A stretch of 64,000 nt of DNA from Candidatus Caenarcanales bacterium (lineage in GTDB: Bacteria; Cyanobacteriota; Vampirovibrionia; LMEP-6097). The position numbers and the translations under genes are program-made. The DNA is taken from positions 31,334-95,333 of the forward strand of contig JABSOS010000012.1 in NCBI GenBank assembly GCA_013216135.1, written 5' to 3'. Each line of letters opens with the position of its first letter. Positions within the stretch are counted from its first letter, which is position 1. The notes under the pieces are model-generated. The model did no database searches and had not been told where the DNA came from. It worked only from the letters and a program-made list of their open reading frames with translations. Positions 52,549 through 59,835 of this stretch are shown piece by piece.

Positions 52549-52801
52549 TCGGCTACAGGGTCTAAAGTCTTTAATAAATTTTCAAAAAAAAATCTAAATT
52601 ATTAGTTTTAGGGAATTTGATTATTCATTTCTTTTGATCTAGATATAGTCTAATGTTCCTAAACAAGGCAAAAGCCTGAGGCTGCAGACCTCAGGCTTTT
52701 GCTGTAACTAATCGGAATTTAGGAATTTAAGGAAGTTAGTTTTTACACCAACAATATTAATAGTCGGCTGATTAGTCTAGGATCTTTAATTTATTTTCAA
52801 A
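52549..52801. repeat. diverged 38-base direct repeat
   Basis: Two copies, 52549-52586 and 52764-52801, start TCGGCT, share GTCTA and TCTTTAAT, and end ATTTTCAAA or TTTTCAAA. They align without gaps at 28 of 38 positions. They flank the strong hairpin at 52668-52702. Origin is unknown; a past duplication of intergenic DNA around the flagellins is possible. Confidence 0.45.
52668..52702. terminator. strong 14-bp hairpin, probable intrinsic terminator
   Basis: GCAAAAGCCTGAGG and its exact inverse surround a 7-base loop (CTGCAGA). T-tracts lie within the arms (TTTTGC) on both strands, so it could act in either direction. It is 300 bases beyond the end of flagellin 2 and about 290 bases before the flagellin 1 promoter, and may insulate them or end a small RNA. 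Confidence 0.55.
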
Positions 52802-52912
52802 CTTTTAGTGTACTTTATGAGCTCAAAGAGACTATTCCTAGGGCTAGACTATGTTTTAACATCTAAATTTTTTGACCTAGCAACTGTCATTTCTTTACGA
52901 TTAATTAAAGAG

Positions 52913-52959
52913 CAGCCCAGTAAGGACTTTATGATAAACATAAAATACTTACTGAGCTG
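52913..52959 (-). terminator. long hairpin downstream of flagellin 2
   Basis: In the minus-strand transcript CAGCTCAGTAAG pairs with CTTACTGGGCTG (one wobble), then after a 2x2 internal loop TTTTATG pairs with CATAAAG around a 5-base loop. It lies about 45 bases after the flagellin 2 stop and is followed by CTCTTTAATTAA, a poor T-run. It may stabilise or end the flagellin mRNA. Confidence 0.45.
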
Positions 52960-53004
52960 TGTGGGCAGTGTGTGGAAAAATTATTTCTAATAAGTGATTA
53001 TCTA

Positions 53005-53895
53005 TTAACCACCTGGAAATAGATTTAGAACTGATTGTTGACTTTGGTTGTAAAGTCCAAATGCTCTAACCTGTGCCTGGAAAGCTAAACTGTTTTGAGC
53101 AAGACTTGTAGCAGCTGAAGCCATGTCAGTATCACCTATTTGTGACATTGATGCCTGAATACTTGTATTATAAGAATCGTTGTAATCAGCTAAGCCTTCT
53201 AATGAATTAGCACTAGCACCTACTTCACTTCTCATTCTAGAAACATTGTCAATCATTTGATCAAGTCCAGATAGAGCATCAGCAGTTTTAACCGTATTAC
53301 CGTTTGCACTTGCCATGGTTCCACCTACATTTAGATCAGATAGTGCAAATGTACTTCCAGCTCCTAGTGAACCACCAGTGGTAACATCTACATCTATATT
53401 AATACCTGTATTGTTTGCAACATCAGCAGCTTCAATTACAGTGGTTGTAGCGCCATCTTCAGCTCCAGATTGGATAGTAATATCATTTGCTGGTTGAAGT
53501 AAATCTACTCCATTAAATGAAGACTGTCCTGCAATGTTATTGATATTTTCAACTCTTGCGTTAATCTCTTGCTGAATCGCATCTCTTTCTGTATCTGAAA
53601 GTGTGCCATTTTCTGCTTGGACAGTTAATTCTCGAACTCTTTGTAGATCTTCTTGAACTACACCTAAAGCTGCATCGGCTGTATCTAACATTGATAAGCC
53701 ATCACCTATGTTAGCTAAAGCTTGAGAGGTTCCTTTATTCTGTGAAGTTAAACCCTCGTAAATCGCACTCGCAGCAGCATCATTACCTGCTCTACTGAGT
53801 CTGTTACCTGAAGCAATGTTTTGCATGTCTCTTATCATAGAAACATTAGTTGCACTCATCGCTGATACTAAAAAACTTGCGTCGACATTAAGCAT
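53005..53895 (-). CDS. divergent second flagellin, 296 aa
   Basis: Flagellin family with unusual ends. It starts MLNVDASFLVSAMSAT instead of the MxINTN opening, and the core motif is GNRLSRAGNDAAASAI in place of the canonical SGxRINxAxDDAAGLAI. QEDLQRVRELTVQAENG, SSFNGVDLL and the C-terminal ASAATSLAQNSLAFQAQ are recognisable. The variable middle (about 135-210) is rich in Thr, Ala, Asp and Gly with no cysteine. A minor or specialised filament subunit is likely. It has a sigma-28-type promoter with a perfect -35. The two flagellins are not close duplicates. Confidence 0.88.
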   Translation of the reverse strand: MLNVDASFLVSAMSATNVSMIRDMQNIASGNRLSRAGNDAAASAIYEGLTSQNKGTSQALANIGDGLSMLDTADAALGVVQEDLQRVRELTVQAENGTLSDTERDAIQQEINARVENINNIAGQSSFNGVDLLQPANDITIQSGAEDGATTTVIEAADVANNTGINIDVDVTTGGSLGAGSTFALSDLNVGGTMASANGNTVKTADALSGLDQMIDNVSRMRSEVGASANSLEGLADYNDSYNTSIQASMSQIGDTDMASAATSLAQNSLAFQAQVRAFGLYNQSQQSVLNLFPGG

Positions 53896-53948
53896 AAGTT
53901 CCCCCTTTAATGCTAAGTCAGGAATATCATTTCTAACTACAATTACTT

Positions 53949-53975
53949 ATATCGGACACTTTAGGATAAACTTTA
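53949..53975 (-). promoter_or_regulatory. sigma-28 (FliA)-type promoter of flagellin 2
   Basis: On the minus strand TAAAGTTT (53968-53975) is a perfect sigma-28 -35, followed after exactly 11 bases by TCCGATAT (53949-53956), 6 of 8 matches to GCCGATAA. The leader to the ATG at 53895 is about 45-50 bases with a GGGGG-type ribosome site. Confidence 0.78.
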
Positions 53976-54135
53976 GCTTTTTTTGAAATTTTTTTTGATT
54001 TTTTTTATTTCCTTAATTAAGCCATAACCTTTTTCTGTATTCAGGCTATTTTTTCGATGATTTTTACTGAAAATCTTCAATTCTTCATATAATTTCTTAA
54101 GCTTTCATGAAGTCTTTCTTTTTGTATTTATTTTC

Positions 54136-54144
54136 TGTTAAGAT
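54136..54144 (+). promoter_or_regulatory. extended -10 promoter of the peroxiredoxin gene
   Basis: TGTTAAGAT fits TGnTAnnnT; the ATG follows after eight bases, so the message would be nearly leaderless. The 257 bases upstream, back to flagellin 2, hold only that gene's promoter and AT-rich sequence. Confidence 0.5.
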
Positions 54145-54152
54145 TTACCTTT

Positions 54153-54650
54153 ATGCCAGCTACAAAAAAAACAAGTGAATGGGTAGGTAAAAGTGCACCA
54201 GATTTCAAAGTTAAAGATCAAAATGGAGAAGAAAAAAGCTTAAAGGACTTTAGTTCTAAGTATTTACTTCTATATTTTTATCCTAAAGATCTAACTCCTG
54301 GTTGTACTACTGAAGCTTGTAATTTCCGTGATGGAAGGGATGAGTTAAGTAACTTAGACCTTGAAGTAGTTGGAGTGAGCTGTGATCCAGTGGAAAAACA
54401 TCAAAAATTCATTGAGAAGCATGAGTTGAACTTTACATTACTTGCTGATGTTGACCATGAGATTGTAGATAAATATGGTGTATGGGTCGAAAAATCTATG
54501 TATGGTAAGAAATATATGGGAATCCAAAGAGATTCTTTTCTTATTAACAAAGAAGGGAAAATAATCAAACATTACATAAAAGTAAAACCGAAAGAACATA
54601 TCAATGAAGTAATCAAAGATATGAATAATATTTCTGAGATTGATACTTAA
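54153..54650 (+). CDS. bcp: thioredoxin-dependent peroxiredoxin (Bcp/PrxQ)
   Basis: Thiol peroxidase that reduces hydrogen peroxide and organic hydroperoxides with electrons from thioredoxin. DLTPGCTTEACNFRD holds the peroxidatic and resolving cysteines five residues apart, as in the alpha-helical resolving type of PrxQ. VVGVSCDPVEKH and DSFLINKEGKI are typical. The length of 165 aa is slightly longer than the usual ~155. Single gene with its own promoter, upstream of the tandem-HTH gene (34-base gap). Confidence 0.93.
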   Translation: MPATKKTSEWVGKSAPDFKVKDQNGEEKSLKDFSSKYLLLYFYPKDLTPGCTTEACNFRDGRDELSNLDLEVVGVSCDPVEKHQKFIEKHELNFTLLADVDHEIVDKYGVWVEKSMYGKKYMGIQRDSFLINKEGKIIKHYIKVKPKEHINEVIKDMNNISEIDT

Positions 54651-54684
54651 ACAAGGGGTGAATAATTACGTTTCGGCGTAAATT

Positions 54685-55299
54685 ATGTCTAGTTTTTACT
54701 ATGAAGTTCATGTAAGCTCAGAATTAACAAAAACTTTAAGTGCAACTAAATTAAATATAGTAGAGCTTTTAGCTCTAGCCTATAGTAATAAAAGTATGGC
54801 TGCTGAATGTGGTCTATCTGTAAAAGCTATAGAGCATCACGTCCGTGAACTAGGACATCAGTATAAGGTGAGAACTGACCTTTATAACCCTAGAGTAAGA
54901 ATTCTAGGTAATCTTTATTTTGAAAAATTAATTGACTTTTATGTAGGTCAAGAAGGTATAAATTTTAATACTTTAAACCATAGGCTTCAGGATACTTTAA
55001 GTCTAATTACTCTAGGCTTCTCATTAAAATCTATGGCTAGAGTCTTTGATATTAGTGTGAAGGCTGTAGAACAGAGAATAAGTCAACTCTATGACATCTT
55101 TAATATAGATACAGATAATGCTGCTAATGAAAACTCAAGAGTAGTATTATGGGTGGCGGCAATAACCAGGGCTAATATGGATATGCATAACTTATCTAGG
55201 TTGTTTTATGAAACCGCATCTGATAGGCTGCCGCGTATCTTAGATAATCCAGATTTGTTTTTATTGAAATTACACGGATTTAAAGGTGTTATTGGCTGA
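54685..55299 (+). CDS. tandem LuxR-type HTH protein, 204 aa
   Basis: Two helix-turn-helix segments occur in one chain: KSMAAECGLSVKAIEHHVREL (about 31-51) and KSMARVFDISVKAVEQRISQL (about 115-135), each preceded by a short helix ending in LAYSNKS or TLGFSLKS. Both resemble the LuxR/GerE DNA-binding domain (xxxIAxxLxxSxxTVxxHxxxI). There is no receiver or ligand domain, so the protein is probably a DNA-binding regulator with two-headed or pseudo-dimeric binding. Target genes are unknown. A small inverted repeat, TTACG-6-CGTAA, lies just before the start codon. Confidence 0.68.
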   Translation: MSSFYYEVHVSSELTKTLSATKLNIVELLALAYSNKSMAAECGLSVKAIEHHVRELGHQYKVRTDLYNPRVRILGNLYFEKLIDFYVGQEGINFNTLNHRLQDTLSLITLGFSLKSMARVFDISVKAVEQRISQLYDIFNIDTDNAANENSRVVLWVAAITRANMDMHNLSRLFYETASDRLPRILDNPDLFLLKLHGFKGVIG

Positions 55300-55328
55300 T
55301 AATTAAGTTTTAAGCTGATAAGCTCATA

Positions 55329-55421
55329 CAAAATATTAAGATCCTATCATCCCTGTGGAATTCCGGGCAAAATATTAAGAAATTGTTTATAATTGTATTA
55401 ACGGGTTAATTTTTAATTAAC
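55329..55421 (+). promoter_or_regulatory. leader region with repeats, promoter and hairpin before the 533-aa orphan gene
   Basis: CAAAATATTAAGA occurs twice (55329-55341 and 55368-55380), 39 bases apart. A TATAAT -10 lies at 55388-55393, followed by a perfect hairpin, GTTAATT-TTT-AATTAAC (55405-55421), in the leader. The direct repeats sit where an activator or repressor pair could bind. Confidence 0.4.
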
Positions 55422-55467
55422 AATTCATATTGTAAATAGAGAAATATTAAAGGAATTCCTCACCTAA

Positions 55468-57069
55468 TTGTCAGCTTCTGCAGCTAGTTTGAATATCAAT
55501 CAGGACCCATTAGTGCCTTTAATGCCTGAGGGCATCGGCCAAAAGGTTGAAGAAAAACAAAAAACTGTTTTAGCCAAAATGACATCTTTTTTACATAATA
55601 AAGGTGATCAGACGGATAATGGAATTTTAAAACGTCTTTTACATAGTTCATCAGATGTATTAAAAACAGGAAATAGCCCAAATGGAACCTTGAAAAAACT
55701 TTTACTTCCTTTAAGTGCAGCCTCTATGGGGACAAATTTATTACGAGGAACTGTATTAAGGTCAAATCCACTGGTTGAAAAAGCAGGAGAGTTCTTCTTT
55801 AGAAGTTTACAGGGTTTAACGGCTGGAATGAATTTTCTTAATGGTGCTGATACAAATGATGGTGCTCAGATGTTAGGTAGTGCCTGGGAGGGTTTAGCTA
55901 GTTTTGCAAGTGATCCTTATCAAACAAAAGCTCCAGGAACGGCTATCAGAAATGGTAATGATGCTTTAATTGCTGAAAAAGCGAATAATATAGTTAGTTT
56001 TAAAAGAGCTGAAGATGGATTAGAAGAGGAAGCGGTTCAAAATCCTTTAGATAGAATTACTGCAACAGCAATGGGGATGTCAAAATTTCCAGCTGAATTA
56101 TTAGGTTCTCTTAAAGAGGTTTTTGATGATCAGAGTCTTGATCTTAGTCAAAAAGTCAAAAAATCTTTTACTGATGTCTTATTGAGTGGTGAGACTGCGA
56201 CGAAGTTAGGATCTCTAGGTTGTGGAATTAGCTTCGCGCTGCCTAAAGTAGCCAAATTATTTAATGTTGATCCAGAAAAAGCTAAATTTATTGCACATAA
56301 AAATAGAGATGTTTCTGCTGTATTCTTTGATGTTGGTATGATGCATCCTAAAAATTTAAAAGCTGGTCGTCTATTTAGATTCCTTAAAGGTACAGGTTTT
56401 GGTGGTGGTTCTTTCTTTGACGCTATTGGACAAAGAGCTTTGCAGCAATGCAGTGATTCTTTTGCAAATCTTACAGGGGTTATTTCTTACGGTCGAAATG
56501 AGCTTGGAAGAAATGATCTTCAGTCTATAGAATCTTTGGGTGATGCTATGAAAGTATTCTGGGAGGGGATTAGTGGTTCTGATAAGGCTCATACCGTAGA
56601 AAACCAAGAAGTTGATCTTGCTAATGTAGAAGCAGTAACTGCTGAATCTCTAGCTAAAGCTCCTGAATTGAAAGCTGAAGTATCTGTGAAAGCTAAGTCT
56701 TCATCACCTGATTATTCTTATGATTATGATTCTTATGACTTTGGACCTTCTTCTGCTCCTGTATCTTCTTCGAAGGCTGAGAGAACCTTTACGCCAGAAG
56801 AAAATGAGACGATACGTAAGCTGCAAGAAGAGACTAGAAAGCAGGAAGCAGTTAATGATGTTGATGAAGAAGAGACAATAGAAGATGAGGGACCAAACTT
56901 CTTTAATGGTCCTCCAGTTGGTTCAGATGGAGCTGACTTTGGTAATGCAGGTGATAGCGATGATTCAAGTGGTCCAAACTTTGATAATGCTGGAGATAAT
57001 AATGATTCTGGCGGTCCAAACTTTGGTAATGCAGATGATGAAAAAGATGATGATTCTAAGTATGCCTAG
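55468..57069 (+). CDS. orphan protein with acidic C-terminal repeats, 533 aa
   Basis: No family recognised. Residues 1-90 are moderately charged; about 75-160 is alanine/glycine-rich and could form helices, but no clear membrane span is present. The C-terminal 60 residues are acidic with an imperfect repeat, GPNFFNG, GPNFDNAGD and GPNFGNADD, spaced about 17 residues apart. SYDYDSYDFG near 415 is also low-complexity. The start is a TTG at 55468, with AAGGA 13 bases upstream, so the start is uncertain. It ends four bases into the next, convergent gene. Confidence 0.7.
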   Translation: MSASAASLNINQDPLVPLMPEGIGQKVEEKQKTVLAKMTSFLHNKGDQTDNGILKRLLHSSSDVLKTGNSPNGTLKKLLLPLSAASMGTNLLRGTVLRSNPLVEKAGEFFFRSLQGLTAGMNFLNGADTNDGAQMLGSAWEGLASFASDPYQTKAPGTAIRNGNDALIAEKANNIVSFKRAEDGLEEEAVQNPLDRITATAMGMSKFPAELLGSLKEVFDDQSLDLSQKVKKSFTDVLLSGETATKLGSLGCGISFALPKVAKLFNVDPEKAKFIAHKNRDVSAVFFDVGMMHPKNLKAGRLFRFLKGTGFGGGSFFDAIGQRALQQCSDSFANLTGVISYGRNELGRNDLQSIESLGDAMKVFWEGISGSDKAHTVENQEVDLANVEAVTAESLAKAPELKAEVSVKAKSSSPDYSYDYDSYDFGPSSAPVSSSKAERTFTPEENETIRKLQEETRKQEAVNDVDEEETIEDEGPNFFNGPPVGSDGADFGNAGDSDDSSGPNFDNAGDNNDSGGPNFGNADDEKDDDSKYA

Positions 57070-58067
57070 GCTGGTAAACCATACTGCTTAAGTTCTACTT
57101 TATTTGGAACTATGAAACCATTATTTTTAGTTTGAGTATCAGAAATGATTATTTTGCCGTATTTGAAATACATATACAGGCTTGCTAATTCTTTATCTTT
57201 AATAGAAACAGTGCCATTTTTTGAAGCGGGGTCTTCTGTCTTAAATTTAAAAGCATCTAATCCGAATTTTCCCAACTTCCCATAAAGTGGATGTTTTTTA
57301 TTTGGAACAGGTTTTAATATCTCAAGATGACTAATCATATTATTTGAGCTTAGTTTATTACTATAAGTATTTTCATTGTTTGGAAGGCGAAGGGTTCTTT
57401 TGTCTGGAATAAAATTTAATAGTGGTTTGGTAACATATTGGTTTATATAGTTATCATATTCATTGCCCTTTACATTAAAATTACTATTGTATGAATTAAT
57501 TAATCTTTTTAAACGTTTTGTTACTGATTCAGATTTAGGATCGCCTTCATTTATTATCCAAGTAAGTTCATTTTGATTATTCACGGAAAGTGATAAATCT
57601 GTAACTTCAGCAAGTTTAGAGAGCCATGAGTATTCGTCTTGATATGTAGATGCCGTAGCAAGAGCTTTTGCAATATGCTTTGCATTGCGGACAGCGGGTT
57701 TTAAGCTACCATCTTGTTCATCATTAAACCAGGCAATTTTACCGTGATTTTCTAAAAAATCTCTATCGTTTTTACTTTGGTAGCTAATATTTGGAAGGGT
57801 ATTTATTTTTTGTGACTGTAAGGTCAATAAATTGTCGTAAGCCTGATTTAATATATATTTAAATTGGTCAAGGTTTGTGGGATTGTATTCATTTTTTAGA
57901 GTTATTTGAGTTAGGTCTGTTTGTGCATTAGGACCTTTGTTTGAATGGGACTTCTTGGAAGAAGCTAGACTATCTGCATTATCAACATTATTAGGTGTAC
58001 TAACTTGACCTCTCTTAATGTTCTGTGTATTTTTATTGAAAATTGATATTACTTTATCTTCGCCCAT
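57066..58067 (-). CDS. orphan protein, 333 aa
   Basis: Unknown family. The N-terminal 50 residues are Asn/Ser/Lys-rich and probably disordered. The rest is mixed alpha/beta with many tyrosines; LSSNNMISHLEILKPVPNKK and YMYFKYGKIIISDTQ are near the end. No signal peptide or membrane segment. It converges on the 533-aa orphan gene and is divergent from hipBA. An AT-rich 240-base region separates it from hipB. Confidence 0.68.
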   Translation of the reverse strand: MGEDKVISIFNKNTQNIKRGQVSTPNNVDNADSLASSKKSHSNKGPNAQTDLTQITLKNEYNPTNLDQFKYILNQAYDNLLTLQSQKINTLPNISYQSKNDRDFLENHGKIAWFNDEQDGSLKPAVRNAKHIAKALATASTYQDEYSWLSKLAEVTDLSLSVNNQNELTWIINEGDPKSESVTKRLKRLINSYNSNFNVKGNEYDNYINQYVTKPLLNFIPDKRTLRLPNNENTYSNKLSSNNMISHLEILKPVPNKKHPLYGKLGKFGLDAFKFKTEDPASKNGTVSIKDKELASLYMYFKYGKIIISDTQTKNNGFIVPNKVELKQYGLPA

Positions 58068-58187
58068 TTGTTTTTTTTACTCTTGTAATCTCTTTTTTCA
58101 AACAAAATCCTAGCAAATTAACGTAATACAAATCACGTTTCAAGATAATATCAATAAAATATTTATCTTTCAATAGGATTGAATCAT

Positions 58188-58297
58188 CCCGCTCGGGATC
58201 AATTCACCTTGGAGTTCAAAATTAAATAGAAAATAAACCCGCTAGGGTCGATTTCGTTATTTCACTTGTACTCAGTGGTATAATCAACCCGTAAGGG
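58188..58297. promoter_or_regulatory. three hipBA operators spaced exactly 50 bp
   Basis: CCC-N4-GGG palindromes occur at 58188-58197, 58238-58247 and 58288-58297. Wider sequences are ATCCCGCTCGGGAT, ACCCGCTAGGGT and TCAACCCGTAAGGGTTGA; all three are followed by a (T/A)(T/C)(G/C)A(A/T)TT-like tail. The third is the most perfect (7-bp arms) and starts at the last base of the TATAAT of the hipB promoter. This matches the autorepression layout of E. coli hipBA, which also uses several operators. Confidence 0.78.
58276..58284 (+). promoter_or_regulatory. extended -10 promoter of hipBA
   Basis: TGGTATAAT is a perfect extended -10 just before the third operator. Transcription would start near 58291, inside the operator, giving a leader of about 18 bases before the hipB GTG. 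Confidence 0.65.
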
Positions 58298-58308
58298 TTG
58301 ATTTATTC

Positions 58309-58521
58309 GTGCAAGAACAAGTAAAAAAACTTAGTGAACTGATTAGGCAAGCTAGAAAAGAGCAAAAACTTACTCAAGAGCAGTTAGCTGCTATGTCTAA
58401 TGTTGGTGTTCGTTTTATTCGTGAATTAGAGCACGGCAAAGATTCATGTCATCTAGGGAAAACTTTATTAGTTTTAATGATGTTAGGGATTGAAGTGAAA
58501 CTCAATGATCAAAGTATATGA
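58309..58521 (+). CDS. hipB: HipB-type antitoxin (Xre-family HTH), 70 aa
   Basis: Small DNA-binding antitoxin of a HipBA toxin-antitoxin pair. LTQEQLAAMSNVGVRFIRELEHGK (in two parts) is the Xre/Cro helix-turn-helix with the E-x-GK end. The start is GTG at 58309 (VQEQVKKL). It overlaps the toxin by four bases (ATGA). Probably represses its own promoter through the three operators upstream. Confidence 0.87.
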   Translation: MQEQVKKLSELIRQARKEQKLTQEQLAAMSNVGVRFIRELEHGKDSCHLGKTLLVLMMLGIEVKLNDQSI

Positions 58522-59756
58522 CTAGAGTATTAGAGGTTTACTTAAAAGATAAATACGTAGGTGAACTTCAACAAAGTGAAGCTGGGGGTTATATTTTCAC
58601 TTATGATGAAGAGTATCTTGAAACTAGTGATATTGGGATTTCCATTTCTTTACCTTTGCAGTCTGAGCCTTTTATAGGTAAAGCTGTAAAAGCTTTTTTT
58701 TCAGGACTCTTGCCTGATGAAACAGTTCGTGAAAGGCTTGCAGCTTATCTGGGTTTGTCAGAACAAAATACATTTTCTTTGTTAGAAGCAGTTGGAGGGG
58801 ATTGTGCAGGTGCTTTAGCCTTATATCCAGTGGGACAGAAACCAGAGAAGCAAGTTTATAAAGCAGAAGTTTTGGATGAAGAAAATTTGAAAAATGTTTT
58901 AGATTTGATTAAACGTCGTCCCATGCTTGCTGGTGATGATGATTATAGGCTTTCACTTGCTGGAGCACAAAATAAATTAGCGGTTGGTTTTAAAGATGGT
59001 AAGGTTTTATTAATTAAGGGTGGCGCACCTACTACTCATATCTTAAAGCCAGTTATTGAACGGGTGAAAGATAGTACGCATAATGAACTATTCTGCATGC
59101 GACTTGCAGCTTTGGTAGGTTTAGATGCACCAAATACTAGTCTTCATTATGTCGGTCATACTCCTTACTATCTTATTGAGAGATATGACCGTATTTATTT
59201 GGAGAACGGTTCTGTTGAAAGAGTACACCAAGAAGATTTTTGCCAAGCTTTAGCTATAGCTCCTGAAATGAAATATGAAAAAGAAGGTGGACCAGGTTTA
59301 GGAGAATGCCAAGAATTAATTAAACTGTATGCTGCTAAGCCAGCATTAGAACAGATAAAATTTACCAATATTTTGATTTTTAATTACTTGATCGGTAATG
59401 CAGATGCCCACGCTAAGAATTTCTCTCTTTTGTACAATGCTAAAAAACCTCGACTTGCTCCTGTTTATGATCTTTTAAGTACTATTATTTACCCCGACTT
59501 ATCAAAAAAAATGGCGATGGCAATAGGGGGGCAAAATAAATTAGATTATATCGGGATGCGTCATTTCGAAAGAATTGTGCCAGATACTAAAGTTGCGCGT
59601 TCTTTGATTAAAAAACAAGTTCTTAATATGGCTAAAGATTTAGTAGCTAAAGCTGAGGCTTTAAGAGATAGCTTGAAGGCAGAAGAAATAGTTTCTCCGG
59701 TTTTTGAGCAGATTATTCAGGTTATTGAAAAGCAGAGAGCTCAGCTAAATTTTTAG
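58518..59756 (+). CDS. hipA: HipA-type serine/threonine kinase toxin, 412 aa
   Basis: Toxin kinase; in E. coli it phosphorylates glutamyl-tRNA synthetase and stops translation. The N-terminal couple domain has FFSGLLPDE; RLSLAGAQNKLAV holds the ATP P-loop-like strand; YLIERYDR, HQEDFCQAL, and LIGNADAHAKNFSLL with the catalytic aspartate follow; then LAPVYDLLST is the metal-binding DFG equivalent. All key residues are present, so it is probably active. Antitoxin and toxin overlap by four bases. A weak 6-bp hairpin at 59758-59773 lies after the stop. Confidence 0.92.
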   Translation: MTRVLEVYLKDKYVGELQQSEAGGYIFTYDEEYLETSDIGISISLPLQSEPFIGKAVKAFFSGLLPDETVRERLAAYLGLSEQNTFSLLEAVGGDCAGALALYPVGQKPEKQVYKAEVLDEENLKNVLDLIKRRPMLAGDDDYRLSLAGAQNKLAVGFKDGKVLLIKGGAPTTHILKPVIERVKDSTHNELFCMRLAALVGLDAPNTSLHYVGHTPYYLIERYDRIYLENGSVERVHQEDFCQALAIAPEMKYEKEGGPGLGECQELIKLYAAKPALEQIKFTNILIFNYLIGNADAHAKNFSLLYNAKKPRLAPVYDLLSTIIYPDLSKKMAMAIGGQNKLDYIGMRHFERIVPDTKVARSLIKKQVLNMAKDLVAKAEALRDSLKAEEIVSPVFEQIIQVIEKQRAQLNF

Positions 59757-59835
59757 TCTTTTCTAAAGAAAAGTTCAGAAAAAGCCGCAATGTATATACA
59801 TTTTAGCTAAATTTAGTGTATAATATAGCTTTAAT

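Larger units (their letters stand above)
52383..53004. other. long non-coding gap between the two flagellin genes
   Basis: No convincing gene. Contents are a diverged direct repeat (52549-52586 and 52764-52801), a perfect 14-bp hairpin (52668-52702) and an imperfect long hairpin (52913-52959). The motif TAGTGTACT also occurs twice, near 52489 and 52806. A 60-codon ORF at 52808-52990 has no ribosome site and no family resemblance. Confidence 0.6.

Noticed and set aside
52808..52990. 60-codon ORF in the gap between the flagellins
   Set aside because: No ribosome site, and it overlaps the hairpin at 52913-52959; no family resemblance.
58188..58297. CRISPR-like or tandem repeat array
   Set aside because: Only three short palindromes with unrelated flanks at 50-bp spacing in front of hipB; operators explain them.
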